Shown here: piece by piece, positions 9,045 through 17,768 of the stretch | How the letters are laid out: each line of letters opens with the position of its first letter | Position numbering within the stretch: position 1 is the stretch's first letter | NCBI RefSeq assembly: GCF_004349245.1 | Contig: NZ_SMLC01000019.1 | Coordinates: 1 to 64,000, forward strand | Direction of reading: 5' to 3' | Length of the DNA stretch: 64,000 bases | Source of the DNA: Actinomadura sp. 6K520 | GTDB taxonomy: Bacteria; Actinomycetota; Actinomycetes; Streptosporangiales; Streptosporangiaceae | Translations under genes and position numbers: made by a program | The notes under the pieces: generated by a model | Told to the model about the DNA's origin: nothing | Database searches by the model: none | Seen by the model: only the letters and a program-made list of their open reading frames with translations

Positions 9045-9731
9045 TCAGGAAATCGGCTTAATCGCTCTTATCCTGGCAGGGATAGACCTATAGTACTCCG
9101 TAATCTGGAGCGGCGTCACCCCGATTATCCTGGCCGTGTCATCTTTAGAGACGCCCAGGAAGAAGGACAAGACAGTGATTTCAGCTATGCGTCTGGGCAT
9201 GGCCCTTATTTCTGTGAACAGAGGTTCCCAGGATTGGAGCCACAGTGCCTCGTCGTTGAGTATAGCTCGGTTTAGTCGGTAGAGTCCAGCGTCTTGCAGT
9301 TGTGATGCTTTGTAGCTCTGGGAACGCAAGTGGCTTTGGGTGCGACGCATGATACGCAACCCTACGTAATACATGCGCAACTTTACGTTTTTATGATTTC
9401 GGAACTTAGGCCATTCGCTCTTAAGTATAACCAACGTCTGCAAGAAGACCCGGTCGACCAGCTCTTCATCTGCTGAGAGGCTTCGCAAGAGCACTACTAA
9501 TTGAAGAGCGGATCCATCCAAAAACTGCTTGTAGTCGCCGTTAAAGGCAGATACTTCTGGGATCTGCTCGGCAAAGTCAAGTTCTTGCCACTGTATGAAG
9601 GGATACTTAGTTTCCACGTAACTATCCGAGGATCCCATTAATAGTCGGTTTCCCTCCGCGTGCAGGGAAGTGAGTAGTATCGCGCCGAAGTCTTCACTTC
9701 TGGGCATGCGAGGTCGGGGGAACCTTTCCAT
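9045..9731 (-). CDS. Divergent ECF-type RNA polymerase sigma factor
   Basis: The 228-aa product matches the layout of a sigma-70 family ECF factor. Region 2 is at roughly residues 75-140 (LRSLSADEELVDRVFLQTL, WPKFRNHKNVK, LRIMRR). Region 4 is at about 178-225, with a helix-turn-helix (VLSFFLGVSKDDTARIIGVT, then LQITEYYRSI). Residues 1-70 are an unrecognised extension. Similarity is weak and base composition is unlike normal chromosomal sigma genes of this organism. The gene leads a two-gene operon with the zinc-finger protein. It would redirect RNA polymerase when the partner lets go. It could instead be a sigma-like regulator that no longer binds core. Confidence 0.68.
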   Translation of the reverse strand: MERFPRPRMPRSEDFGAILLTSLHAEGNRLLMGSSDSYVETKYPFIQWQELDFAEQIPEVSAFNGDYKQFLDGSALQLVVLLRSLSADEELVDRVFLQTLVILKSEWPKFRNHKNVKLRMYYVGLRIMRRTQSHLRSQSYKASQLQDAGLYRLNRAILNDEALWLQSWEPLFTEIRAMPRRIAEITVLSFFLGVSKDDTARIIGVTPLQITEYYRSIPARIRAIKPIS

Positions 9732-10383
9732 GCCTCATGAGGCTTCCCGTGGAACCCTCGTACCCGCAGTCAGTGGACGAGCCGAGCAGGCGGTAGCAGA
9801 GCCTCCGTCCTGGGCACTGCTCCCCATGTAACGGGAGTCCCAAGAGCGCCTGAGTCTACCACCATGATTGTTGGCTTTGCCCATTCGGTGCTCTATGTGG
9901 CGACCGACTCGCTACCTACGAGTAGCTTTTGTTAGGTATACCTATCAGGATCTTGGTGGAGCCGAAGCTTTATGTGTCGATATCAAGCTTCTTGGCGGTA
10001 AGCATCAGAGCTTGGACTGTCGACGTGAGCACTGGGTCAGCAACTTTTCGATCTTTCTGACAGTAGTCATGTTGACTTCAGTCCTGATCGATGCTGCCAA
10101 CCAAGTTCGCTGTATGTATGCTATGTCGTCCTTTATCCTCTGCTCGGACAGTTTCGAACGCATTGCTCCCCGAAAGGACGGCGGCCGACGGCTTCTGATA
10201 GGACCGTTTGGGCTGGGTCGGCTTGGCTGGCCGCGGCAGGCCATTGCGGCAGGAGCACGTCGTCGGCCTGATCGCCGGATGCGGCGGCAGCAGCAGTGAC
10301 CAGCGCAGTTGGGCCAGCGCACTCCGCCGGATCCAGCAGACCAGCCGGGAACCGCACCAGGAACGGCACCTAGAGCCACCGGC
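9732..10383. other. Gene-poor spacer, composition switches from low to high GC
   Basis: I find no supported gene in these 650 bp. The left part is low-GC and includes the presumed promoter of the sigma gene, with a short palindrome GCCTCATGAGGC at 9732-9743. From about 10160 the composition returns to that of the host chromosome. The stretch 10160-10380 may be remnant coding sequence (minus strand, VPFLVRFPAGLLDPAECAG) of unknown family. Confidence 0.4.
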
Positions 10384-11330
10384 TCAGTGGGCGGCGTAGG
10401 TGCGCACATGCCGGGCGACGCCGGCGGCGAGCGCGGTGCCAAGGTCGTAGGCGGGTGAGCGGTCGAGGGATTCGCGGGCGGTGTCGTAGCTGCGTGTGGT
10501 GCGGGGGTCGGCGTGGCCGAGGAAGTCCTGCACCACGTGCAGCGGGTGCCCGCGGTCCAGCAGCAGGGTGACCACGCTGTGCCGCAGCGAATGCGGGTGA
10601 CAGTCGGTCGGCCTGGGCGATGTCGGCAGCCTTGGCGATCCGGCGGATCTTCCGGAACACGTATGGCTGGTCGATCGGCCGCCCAGTCCGAGTCGCGAAC
10701 AGCGGAGCCTCGCCCCCGGGGGGCACGAGTGCCTGGTAATCCATGCCCCGATCGTTGACGCTCTCATCGTCCGCCGCCTGGTGGCCGCAGCCGCGTTCCT
10801 GCAGGCAGCGATCGACGGCGTCGGTGGCCAGCGGCGGCAGGACGAAGCGTTTGAGGGCGCCACCCTTGACCGGCAGGTCCAGGGTGGTGTGGCCGAGGCC
10901 GGCGAGGGTGGTACCGGGTGATGCTGGAGACCCGGCAACTGGTGGCGGCCATCCCCGCCAGCAGGGCGTGGGTGCGGGCCGTCTCGTGGGCGGCGGCGTA
11001 GGCGAGCATCCGCTGCAGATCGTCCTCGCTCAGCCCGCGGATCGTGGAGGCGGCCGGCGCGGCGGGGCGCTCCATCCCTTCGCAGAAGGGGTTGCGGGCA
11101 GCGGCCCGGGCGCGGTTGAGGTAGGCGTACCAGGACGACACCGCGGTCAGCCTGCGGGCCCGGGTGGCCGCGGCCAGGCCGACGGCGCGCAGCGCGGCGG
11201 CGTACAAGTCGGCCTCGGCCGCGTCGAAGTCTAGGGCGTCCTAGCCGCGCGCGGCCGCGTAACTCAGCCACCAGGATAGGTCGCGCACGTTCCCGGCCTG
11301 GGTGCGCGGCGAGGACCGCCGCTGCTCCTA
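10384..11330 (-). pseudogene. Tyrosine recombinase (phage/ICE-type integrase), broken
   Basis: The conserved C-terminal box of XerC/XerD-type integrases is clear: HSLRHSVVTLLLDRG, VQDFLGHADPRTTRSYD, with the nucleophile Tyr in SYD. The core-binding domain also survives (NVRDLSWWLSYAAARG, TAVSSWYAYLNRAR, GLSEDDLQRMLAYA). An in-frame TAG interrupts the N-terminal domain near 11240. At least two frameshifts lie between the core-binding domain and the catalytic part, with pieces such as PLFATRTGRPIDQPYVF in another frame. It is probably the dead integrase of an element that brought in the neighbouring block. No att sites could be assigned. Confidence 0.82.
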
Positions 11331-11700
11331 CCTGCGCATGCCCTACACACCGCCTCCAGCCGATGGCCTCGACTTGGAGGAGGAACACCGGGAACGCGCG
11401 CGGCGCAACGCTGCCCGCTACCGCGCGGCCCGCGAGAATCGGTTCGCCCCCATTGGACCCTGCCTCTCGTGGCGCGGACCCACGCGAGGAACACCAGGTT
11501 CGCCTCACCGCTCAACGCCTACTGCACACCCACCTGCGGCGCGACGCCGGACACCACTGGGCCGACATCGACCTGGACCTGACCGGCGCCACCCTCACCA
11601 GCCTTGACCTGACCAGATGCACAGTCCACGGGGCAGACTTCTCTCGGGCGACCTTCTCCGGGATCGCCAGGTTCAACGAGGGTCTGGAGTCGGCCATTGT
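11302..11700 (+). pseudogene. Pentapeptide-repeat protein fragment
   Basis: Two reading frames share the features of actinobacterial pentapeptide-repeat proteins. The first reads YLRMPYTPPP followed by a charged helix. The second, after a frameshift near 11480, reads VRLTAQRLLHTHLR and then the repeat run DLDLTGATLTSLDLTRCTVH and GADFSRATFSG. The gene lacks its beginning and stops in unrelated sequence after FNEG. It is a truncated, frameshifted remnant. Confidence 0.65.
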
Positions 11701-11859
11701 GACGGATTCAGCTGCGGGGCATGAGCCGCCACCGGATTGGCGGATCGAGCGCTCTGAGGGGGGCGCAGGCCGCTTCTGCGAGCCCCTGCTCCGGCGAGCG
11801 GATCCTGAGGACTGCTGCAGCGCCTTTGGGTGGCAACTGTTCAGTTAACGTTCGTTTTA

Positions 11860-12030
11860 CGACAGGTGGTCCGCCACGCCTTCCGGCAGTCCCAGGGGCC
11901 GCAGCCCGGTTGCTGAGCTGAAGTCGAACGTGGCGGCAGGTCCAGTCGCGTCTAATCCGAAGTTGGCCCCGGTGAAGCTGAACCTCTCGGCCTCGAACCG
12001 GGCAGAGCTAAAGCTGACCCTGCTGCCTGT
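11860..12030 (-). pseudogene. Second pentapeptide-repeat remnant, inverted
   Basis: On the minus strand the sequence reads RVSFSSARFEAERFSFTGAN, then DATGPAATFDFSSATG. This is the beta-helix pentapeptide pattern seen near the C-terminus of the protein family represented at 11302. It is probably the other end of the same or a sister gene, inverted. Upstream it is fused directly to the broken EEP nuclease sequence near 12030-12050. Confidence 0.5.
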
Positions 12031-12049
12031 TCGCACCGGCCCGCCGCGT

Positions 12050-12733
12050 GCAGATCCGCGCCCTTTGGTCCCAGTCGACCAGTTCACCGATGGCCGGTTC
12101 GCCCTGGTCGTCGGCCTGCATGTAGTCGTTGAAGTCCCCGCACACGATGAAGGGATGCGCGCCGGCGTTGTCGCCGAAGCGGCCGCGAACGATCTGCTTG
12201 ACGGCGCGGGCCTGGCTGCGGCGCCGCGGCCCGGTCATGTCGCGGCCGCCCATCATCGATTTGAAATGCTGGACGAACAGCGTCAGCACCTGCCCCGGTG
12301 CGGGCCATTGGATGTCGACCTCGAGGCAGTCGCGGGAAAACAGTGCCCGGGTGGGGACCTCGGGGTCACGCAGGTGCTGGTAGAGCGGATGTGCACGATG
12401 GGCAGGCGGGAGAGCACGGCCACGTCGATCAGGCGCGGGTCGTTACCGTCGACGCCCGCGACGTGCGGGTAAGCCGCCCGGCCTCCGAGGGACCGGGCCC
12501 GGAAGTGCTTGAGAGTGTCGATGTTCTCGACCTCGTGCAGGCACAAGATGTCAGCGTCCAGTTCCTGGACGGCGGCGCCGGTGAGGCGCCTTACCGGTCA
12601 TCGACAGTGGGTGAAAGACGGTCTTCTCGACCGTCCAGCCTTCCTTGTTGGCCTCCTGCGGGTCGATGCCCTCACCGAACCTGAACCGCGCGAACAGATT
12701 TTCGACGTTGAACGTCGCGACCCGAATCGCCAC
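12050..12733 (-). pseudogene. Endonuclease/exonuclease/phosphatase family protein, frameshifted
   Basis: A GTG at 12733 starts VAIRVATFNVENLFARF, the N-terminal signature of EEP-fold phosphohydrolases. Later blocks are CLHEVENIDTLKHF (the metal-binding Glu), DVAVLSRLPI, HFKSMMGG and FIVCGDFNDY (the catalytic GDFN). Frameshifts near 12588 and 12380 break the gene. Its C-terminus is lost at the junction with the pentapeptide remnant, so the final His motif is missing. A functional enzyme would have acted on a phosphodiester substrate. Confidence 0.72.
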
Positions 12734-13053
12734 GACTGCCCCATTCACCCATAAGCCCGTGTCACCAGCGGCGCAGTCGCTGCAGGCAACACGACTATGC
12801 CTCCCGGCCCCAGGGTGAAGCCAGGCTGGCGCACCCGGTGACGTAGAAATCCTGCAACCAGCCCGCGGATAGTTGGTTATGGATGTGACACCCGAAGTGG
12901 TTCTCGGGCGTAGCAACACCACGGCCCCGCCGACGAGCCGAAGCCCGATGAGTCAAGCTGACCAGCACGTCCTCGACCAGAACCTGTCCCCCGCGACCCG
13001 AGGGGCAGGCCCCGGCAGCAACCCGAGCCCCTCGTCCTAGATCTGCCGTCGTG
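12734..13053. other. Spacer without recognisable gene
   Basis: No reading frame here resembles a known family. The stretch lies between the start of the broken EEP gene and the end of the integrase-core transposase remnant. It may be worn-out sequence from the catalytic half of that transposase. Confidence 0.35.
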
Positions 13054-13506
13054 CGGCAGGAAGCCGACCCACGTGCTGGCAGCACGTTCGGGCGCCGGGG
13101 TCAATCCCGGCGTCCTAGAGAATCTCCCACACGGTAGAGGCGGCGACCTTTACCCCCAGCACCAGTAGTTCGCCGTGCATGCACCTATATCCCTAGCTCG
13201 GGTTCTCACGGACCAGGCGCAGCACCAAGAGGCGGATGGAACGCACGGTCAGCGGCCGGCCAGGTCGCTTCGGCCTGGACCGGGCGGCATGTCGGCCAAC
13301 GATCAGGGCACGGTGCCCGCGCAACACCGTGTCCGGACGCACCAGCACCCGCACCGGCGCAGCGCCTCAGGCGTCAGACGGTGCAGCAGTACCGCCAGGA
13401 ACGCCCGGCCGGTCTCAGTGAACCGCACTTCCGACGACACCAGAGTGGGCCTGTGGCCTCGTTTGCCGAGCGGGCTGCGAGCCGATCTGCTGCGGTCGAC
13501 GGTCAA
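13054..13506 (-). pseudogene. Integrase-core (IS481/IS3-type) transposase remnant
   Basis: Reading leftward from about 13506, several frames give the N-terminal half of a retroviral-integrase-type transposase. They are EVRFTETGRAFLAVLLHRL, a DTVLR helix, RHAARSRPKRPGRP, IRLLVLRLVRENP, and HGELLVLGVKVAASTVWEIL followed directly by TAG and DAGIDP. Stops and frameshifts are frequent, and the catalytic DDE core cannot be found to the left. This is an old fragment. Confidence 0.62.
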
Positions 13507-13558
13507 GACGACGGCCGAGGCCGACGCGATCTGCGGTGCCTCTCACCTACGTCCGCCT

Positions 13559-14134
13559 TCACAGGCGCGCCAGGATCTCGGCCTTCTTTGCCTCGAATTC
13601 CTCGTCGGTGACCACTCCGGCCTCGCGCAGCTGCCCGAGCCGCTCCAGTAGCTCGATCGGCGACTGCCCCGCAGGGGCCACCGCCCGGGGGCCTGGTTCG
13701 GCGGTCGGTGTCGGCGCCGATGCGGATGCCGCCTGGCCTGCGTCGCGGTCGGCCAGGCGCCCCCGGATCGCATCCGCGATCGCCTTCCCGTCCTTCTTCA
13801 GCATGTTGCCGATCTCAGCCTTGTTCCCGGACGCGAACACGGTCAGCGAGCCTTGGAGCACCCCCGAAGACCACTGCACGGAGGAGATCTTCTCCATCGG
13901 GAAGTCTTCAGTGATCTGCCGGGTCCAGCCATCCTTCAAAAACAGCAGTCTGCGGTCGGTCAGCGCGACTAGGCCAGTCCCCGGCCCGTAGGTGCCAGCG
14001 GACATCAACTCGACCCGCTCGCCATCCCACAGATGCGCAGCCAAGCGGCGGATCTCGCGGTTTGCGCCGAGCCGTCCCTCCATGCGCTCCTTGGCGGCGG
14101 CGATGTCCGAGCGCAGTTCCTCATTGTTGCCCAT
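13559..14134 (-). CDS. PH-like and SHOCT domain protein
   Basis: The ATG at 14134 follows GGAGGG five bases upstream, giving 191 aa. Residues 40-130 form a bacterial PH-like domain (LMSAGTYGPGTGLVALTDRR, LLFLKDGWTRQI, SSVQWSSG). An Ala/Pro-rich linker follows. The C-terminus is a SHOCT module (PIELLERLGQLREAGVVTDE, EFEAKKAEILARL), a short helical domain thought to mediate oligomerisation. No signal peptide or TM segment is seen, so the protein is likely cytoplasmic. It is the first intact high-GC gene after the debris. Function is unknown beyond the domains. Confidence 0.85.
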   Translation of the reverse strand: MGNNEELRSDIAAAKERMEGRLGANREIRRLAAHLWDGERVELMSAGTYGPGTGLVALTDRRLLFLKDGWTRQITEDFPMEKISSVQWSSGVLQGSLTVFASGNKAEIGNMLKKDGKAIADAIRGRLADRDAGQAASASAPTPTAEPGPRAVAPAGQSPIELLERLGQLREAGVVTDEEFEAKKAEILARL

Positions 14135-14405
14135 GACGCCCTCCAAAGGCGGTGACGCTCTGGCCTCACCGTATGACCGACGAGCCGCCTCACGGCAGGG
14201 ATGCCCGCATCCGGACACATCACGCCCCCAGGGGAACTGCCCCATGCCCGCCCTCGCCAGGACGTCCGGGCCGCTTCATGCAGTGGTGTGTGTGCTCAGC
14301 AACCGCCCCGTCGATCAACAACGCCTGCGCAGTTCTGGTGTGTATCCCGCAGGGGGCACCTTCCGCGGGCCAGCGCAGCAAGCCGCTGACCAGTGCAGAC
14401 ACCAC

Positions 14406-14448
14406 GAGATCGGGCGGGCCTCAGTTCAACTGGGGCCCGCCCGATCTC
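14406..14448 (-). terminator. Strong hairpin after the Liv operon
   Basis: A 15-bp perfect stem (GAGATCGGGCGGGCC with GGCCCGCCCGATCTC) surrounds a 13-base loop. It lies about 90 bp beyond the stop of the substrate-binding protein gene. It is well placed to end transcription of the six-gene minus-strand operon. No long T run follows, as is usual in actinomycetes. Confidence 0.75.
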
Positions 14449-14537
14449 ATTGTCCAGCGCTGCTTACCTGAGACGCACGAGAGAGGCGCCAGGTCTCTCC
14501 GTCGCGGCGCGGGGGCCGGACGTGGCGGATCGAGCGG

Positions 14538-15788
14538 TCAGGGGGTCTTGTAGCCGGTCGCGAGTTTCGAGGTCACGGGGTCTCCGACGGTGATGAGGCC
14601 GCCTTCGGCCTTTGCGTCGGGGCGCTGGATGAACGACTTGCGGGTGCCGACCTGGCCCACCTTGGAGAAGTCCAGCGGCGCGGCAATGCCGCCGCTGTCG
14701 AAGGCGGTCTCGGCGCGGTGTGCCTTCAGGATGCCCTCCCTGGTGAGGTCCTTGGCGGCGCACGCGTCCTTGAGCGCCTCACCGAACACCTTCGCCGCGA
14801 CGTAGCCGAACGAGACGCCGTTGTCGAGCGCGTGCCCGGGGTACTTCGCCTTGTAGGCGCCGGTCAGTGCCTTCATCCCGGGGGCGCTGGAGTTCGGCGC
14901 CTGGAACTCGTTGACCAGGTAGAAGTTCTTCTGAAGTGCGCCGGCCGCCGGGGTGCCGAGCAACTGCGGCGCGTAGCCGGGGTTGCTGGCGACGATCGGC
15001 ACGTCGAAGCCGCTCGCCGCCGCGACGCCCGCGAGCGACGCGGCCTGCTTCGGGCCCGCGCTGAGGAGGATCGCCGCGACGCCCGCGTCCTTCAACGCGG
15101 TGACCTGGGGGGTCATGTCGGTGTCGGTCGGCTTGATCTTCTGCTCGACTAGGGTGAGGCCGGTCCTGCCGGCCGCGTATCTGGATCCGGCGAGCGCGTT
15201 CTCGCCGTACTCGCCCTCGAAGTAGACATGGCCGATGCTGTCGCCCTCGTCCAGCCCCTTGCGTTCGAGCAGGAAATCGATGCCGTTGATCATCTCGATG
15301 TCGTAGGTGCCGCCGACGACCTGCACGTACTGCTGTTCGAGGAGCGTCGACGGCCAGGCGGCCGGGATCACCAGCACCTTGTCCTCGGCGATGCGGGGCA
15401 GGACCGCGCTGACGATCGGCGACCCGATCACCTGCGAGACACCGACGACCTTCGGCGCGATCTCGGTGTAGGCCGACACGCCCTTCTGCACGTCGTAGCC
15501 GTGGTCGCGGACCAGCAGCTCGACGGTCCGGCCGCAGACGCCGCCGTCGTCGTTGAGCTGGTCGAAGTAGAGCCGCTGCGCCTGGGTCAGGCTCTTGCCG
15601 AGCGAGGCGTAGACCCCGGTCAGATCGGTCAGCGCCCCAACCGTGATCGTCTCGTCGGTGACGCCGGGGCCGACCTTGACGCCGTCGTCGCCGGTCCGCC
15701 CGGAGGCGCTCCCCGACTTGCCGCTGCAGCCTGCGGCGGCCAGCGTCACGACGGCCAGGCCGACGATGAGTGAGGTTCGGATGGTCAT
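14538..15788 (-). CDS. Liv-type ABC transporter substrate-binding lipoprotein
   Basis: The 416-aa product starts at the ATG at 15788, overlapping the upstream permease stop (ATGA). A lipoprotein signal MTIRTSLIVGLAVV ends in the lipobox LAAAGC. The mature protein has the type I periplasmic-binding fold of LivJ/LivK proteins (ITVGALTDLTGVYASLG, VIGSPIVSAVLPRIAE, DIEMINGIDFLL, AAGVAAILLSAG). It would capture ligand outside the membrane for the permease pair. Family ligands range from branched amino acids to amides, urea and aromatic acids. The acyl-CoA ligase in the operon points to a carboxylic acid rather than an amino acid; this is inference. Confidence 0.88.
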   Translation of the reverse strand: MTIRTSLIVGLAVVTLAAAGCSGKSGSASGRTGDDGVKVGPGVTDETITVGALTDLTGVYASLGKSLTQAQRLYFDQLNDDGGVCGRTVELLVRDHGYDVQKGVSAYTEIAPKVVGVSQVIGSPIVSAVLPRIAEDKVLVIPAAWPSTLLEQQYVQVVGGTYDIEMINGIDFLLERKGLDEGDSIGHVYFEGEYGENALAGSRYAAGRTGLTLVEQKIKPTDTDMTPQVTALKDAGVAAILLSAGPKQAASLAGVAAASGFDVPIVASNPGYAPQLLGTPAAGALQKNFYLVNEFQAPNSSAPGMKALTGAYKAKYPGHALDNGVSFGYVAAKVFGEALKDACAAKDLTREGILKAHRAETAFDSGGIAAPLDFSKVGQVGTRKSFIQRPDAKAEGGLITVGDPVTSKLATGYKTP

Positions 15789-16888
15789 GGGCTGGACTCC
15801 TCGGTATCCGACCGCGCGATGGCGGCCTTGCGGTGCAGGGCGGGGGCACGGCGGCGGGCAGGCGGCGGGCGCAGCCGCGCCCATCGCCCGCTGAGCCCGC
15901 CGGGCAGGAAGAGGACGGTGCCGACGACGGCGGCCCCGTAGAGGTGGCGGGCCGCGTCGGCCGGGGTGACCCCGTCTGTGCCGGGCGCGGCGACCAGCGG
16001 CAGCGCGTCGCTGTACCGGGTGAGGAGTTGCGGCAGCAGCGTCACGAACGCCGCGCCCGCGATCGCGCCGCCCACCGAGCCGAGCCCGCCGATCACGATC
16101 ATCGCCAGGTATTCCAGGGAGAGGATCATGCCGAAGTAGTCCGGGACGGTCCGCTGGAAGGCCAGGGCGAGCAGCACCCCGGCGAGGCCGGCGTACATCG
16201 ACGACAGCGTGAACACGCCGGACCGGACGCGCGCCACCGGGACGCCCAGGACGGCGGCGGCCGTCTGCTGGTCCCGGATCAGGTTCATGGCCCGGCCGGG
16301 CCGCCCGGCCAGCACGCCGCGGGCGAAGAACGCCGCCCCGGCGACCAGGGCGAGGCCCAGGAACCACAGTCGTTCCATGGCACCGAACGGCACGCCCAGC
16401 ACGGACAGCTCGGACCGGCCGTCGAAGCCGATTCCAGGCAGTTGCAGTGCGGGGACGTCACGGCCGTTGTAGCCGCCGGTGACGCTCTCCATGTTGAACA
16501 GCAGATGCTGTCCGAGGAAGATCAGCGCCAAGGAGGCGATGCCGAGGTAGACGCCCCCGAGCCGTCCGGCGATCGGGCTGAACAGCAGCCCGGCCAGGCC
16601 GGCCGACGCGACGGCCAGCACCGCCGCCACCGGGGTGGGCAGCCCGAGCCCGGCGGTCTCCGCGGTGCCGTCCGCCGCGAAGAAGACGTACCCGTACGCG
16701 CCGACGGCCAGGAAGAACGCGTGCCCGAGGGACAGCTGCCCGGTGGAGCCGCTGAGCAGGTTCAGCCCGATCGCGCCGATCGCGGCGGCCATCGCGAAGA
16801 GGCCGGCCTGGAGCCAGGACGCGTCCAGATAGAAGGGGAGTGCGGCCAGTGCCGCCGCGCCCGCGACGAGGATGAGGCGTTCAGGCAC
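15785..16888 (-). CDS. Liv-type ABC transporter permease (LivM-like)
   Basis: The 367-aa hydrophobic protein has the LivM layout: about ten TM helices, the early motif GLNLLSGSTGQLSLGHAFFL, and the loop near VLGVPVARVRSGVF. It also has GLGSVGGAIAGAAF, which contacts the ATPase. The C-terminal 40 residues are an Arg/Ala-rich cytosolic tail. The gene overlaps the preceding permease gene by 8 bp and the binding-protein gene by 4 bp, which indicates coupled translation. Confidence 0.88.
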   Translation of the reverse strand: MPERLILVAGAAALAALPFYLDASWLQAGLFAMAAAIGAIGLNLLSGSTGQLSLGHAFFLAVGAYGYVFFAADGTAETAGLGLPTPVAAVLAVASAGLAGLLFSPIAGRLGGVYLGIASLALIFLGQHLLFNMESVTGGYNGRDVPALQLPGIGFDGRSELSVLGVPFGAMERLWFLGLALVAGAAFFARGVLAGRPGRAMNLIRDQQTAAAVLGVPVARVRSGVFTLSSMYAGLAGVLLALAFQRTVPDYFGMILSLEYLAMIVIGGLGSVGGAIAGAAFVTLLPQLLTRYSDALPLVAAPGTDGVTPADAARHLYGAAVVGTVLFLPGGLSGRWARLRPPPARRRAPALHRKAAIARSDTEESSP

Positions 16889-17768
16889 GGGACACCTCGC
16901 GCGTGCCGAACAGTCCGGCCGGGCGCCACAGCAGGACGAGCACCATCACGGTGTAGGGCGCGACGTCGCCGAGGCCCCGGCCGAGGAACGCCAGGTCGCT
17001 CTGGTAGCCGCTCGCCAGCGACTCGGTCACCCCGATCAGGAGCCCGCCGACCAGCGCGCCCGTCGTGGAGTCGAGGCCCCCGAGGATCGCGGCGGGGAAC
17101 GCCTTCAGCGCGGCGATGGAGGTGGTGCGGTCCAGGCCCGGCGTGGGGAAGGCGGTGAGGAAGACCGCCGCCACGGCGGCGAGCGCCCCGGCGACCGCCC
17201 ACGCCGACATCATGGTCCGGCCGAGCCGCACCCCCATCAGCGCGGCCGTCTCGGAGTCCTCCGCGGCCGACCGCATCGCCACCCCCCACGGGGTGTACCG
17301 GAAGGCGGCGAGGAACACGCCGATGAGCAGGGCCGCCACGAGCAGCGCCGCCAGCCGGGTCTGGGCGATCGTGATCCCGCCGAGGTGGACGACCCGATCG
17401 CGCCACGGGTCGCCGAGGGACATGACGTTCGGGCCGATCCGCCGGACGAGTTCCGCGGTGAGCACGATGTCGATGCCGATGGTGGCGATGGCCAGCACGT
17501 CCCGGCGGGTGCGGCTGCGGCGCAGGAGCACGAACTCGATCAGCGCGCCGCAGGCCGCCGCCGCGCAGATCCCGGCGGCCAGCGCGCCCGCGAAGCCGAG
17601 GTCGTCGTGGGAGGTGGCGATCACGTAGGCGCCGAGCAGCAGCAGCGAGGAGTGGGCGAAGTTGACCACCTCGCTCGCCTTGAAGATGATCACGAAGCCG
17701 AGCGCGATCAGCGCGTAGACCGCGCCGAGGCTGACCCCGTTGATCAGTAGTTCCAGCAGACGCGTCAA
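16881..17768 (-). CDS. Liv-type ABC transporter permease (LivH-like)
   Basis: Translation most likely starts at a TTG at 17768, overlapping the ATPase stop (TTGA), giving 295 aa. The sequence begins with a LivH-like motif, LLELLINGVSLGAVYALIAL, and contains VVNFAHSSLLLLGAY and the EAA-like loop around AALKAFPAAILGGLDSTTGA. About eight TM helices are evident. It would pair with the LivM-like subunit to form the pore. A longer in-frame reading exists upstream but lies inside the ATPase gene and lacks a ribosome site. Confidence 0.86.
   Translation of the reverse strand: MTRLLELLINGVSLGAVYALIALGFVIIFKASEVVNFAHSSLLLLGAYVIATSHDDLGFAGALAAGICAAAACGALIEFVLLRRSRTRRDVLAIATIGIDIVLTAELVRRIGPNVMSLGDPWRDRVVHLGGITIAQTRLAALLVAALLIGVFLAAFRYTPWGVAMRSAAEDSETAALMGVRLGRTMMSAWAVAGALAAVAAVFLTAFPTPGLDRTTSIAALKAFPAAILGGLDSTTGALVGGLLIGVTESLASGYQSDLAFLGRGLGDVAPYTVMVLVLLWRPAGLFGTREVSRA

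Noticed and set aside
9868-10299. 143-codon plus-strand frame in the gene-poor spacer
   Set aside because: It shows no domain, its composition changes midway, no ribosome site is apparent, and it crosses the GC boundary near 10160.
15770-17158. Plus-strand frame of 462 codons across the Liv permeases
   Set aside because: It is antisense to two permeases with strong LivM/LivH motifs and is Arg/Gly/Gln-rich without family features.
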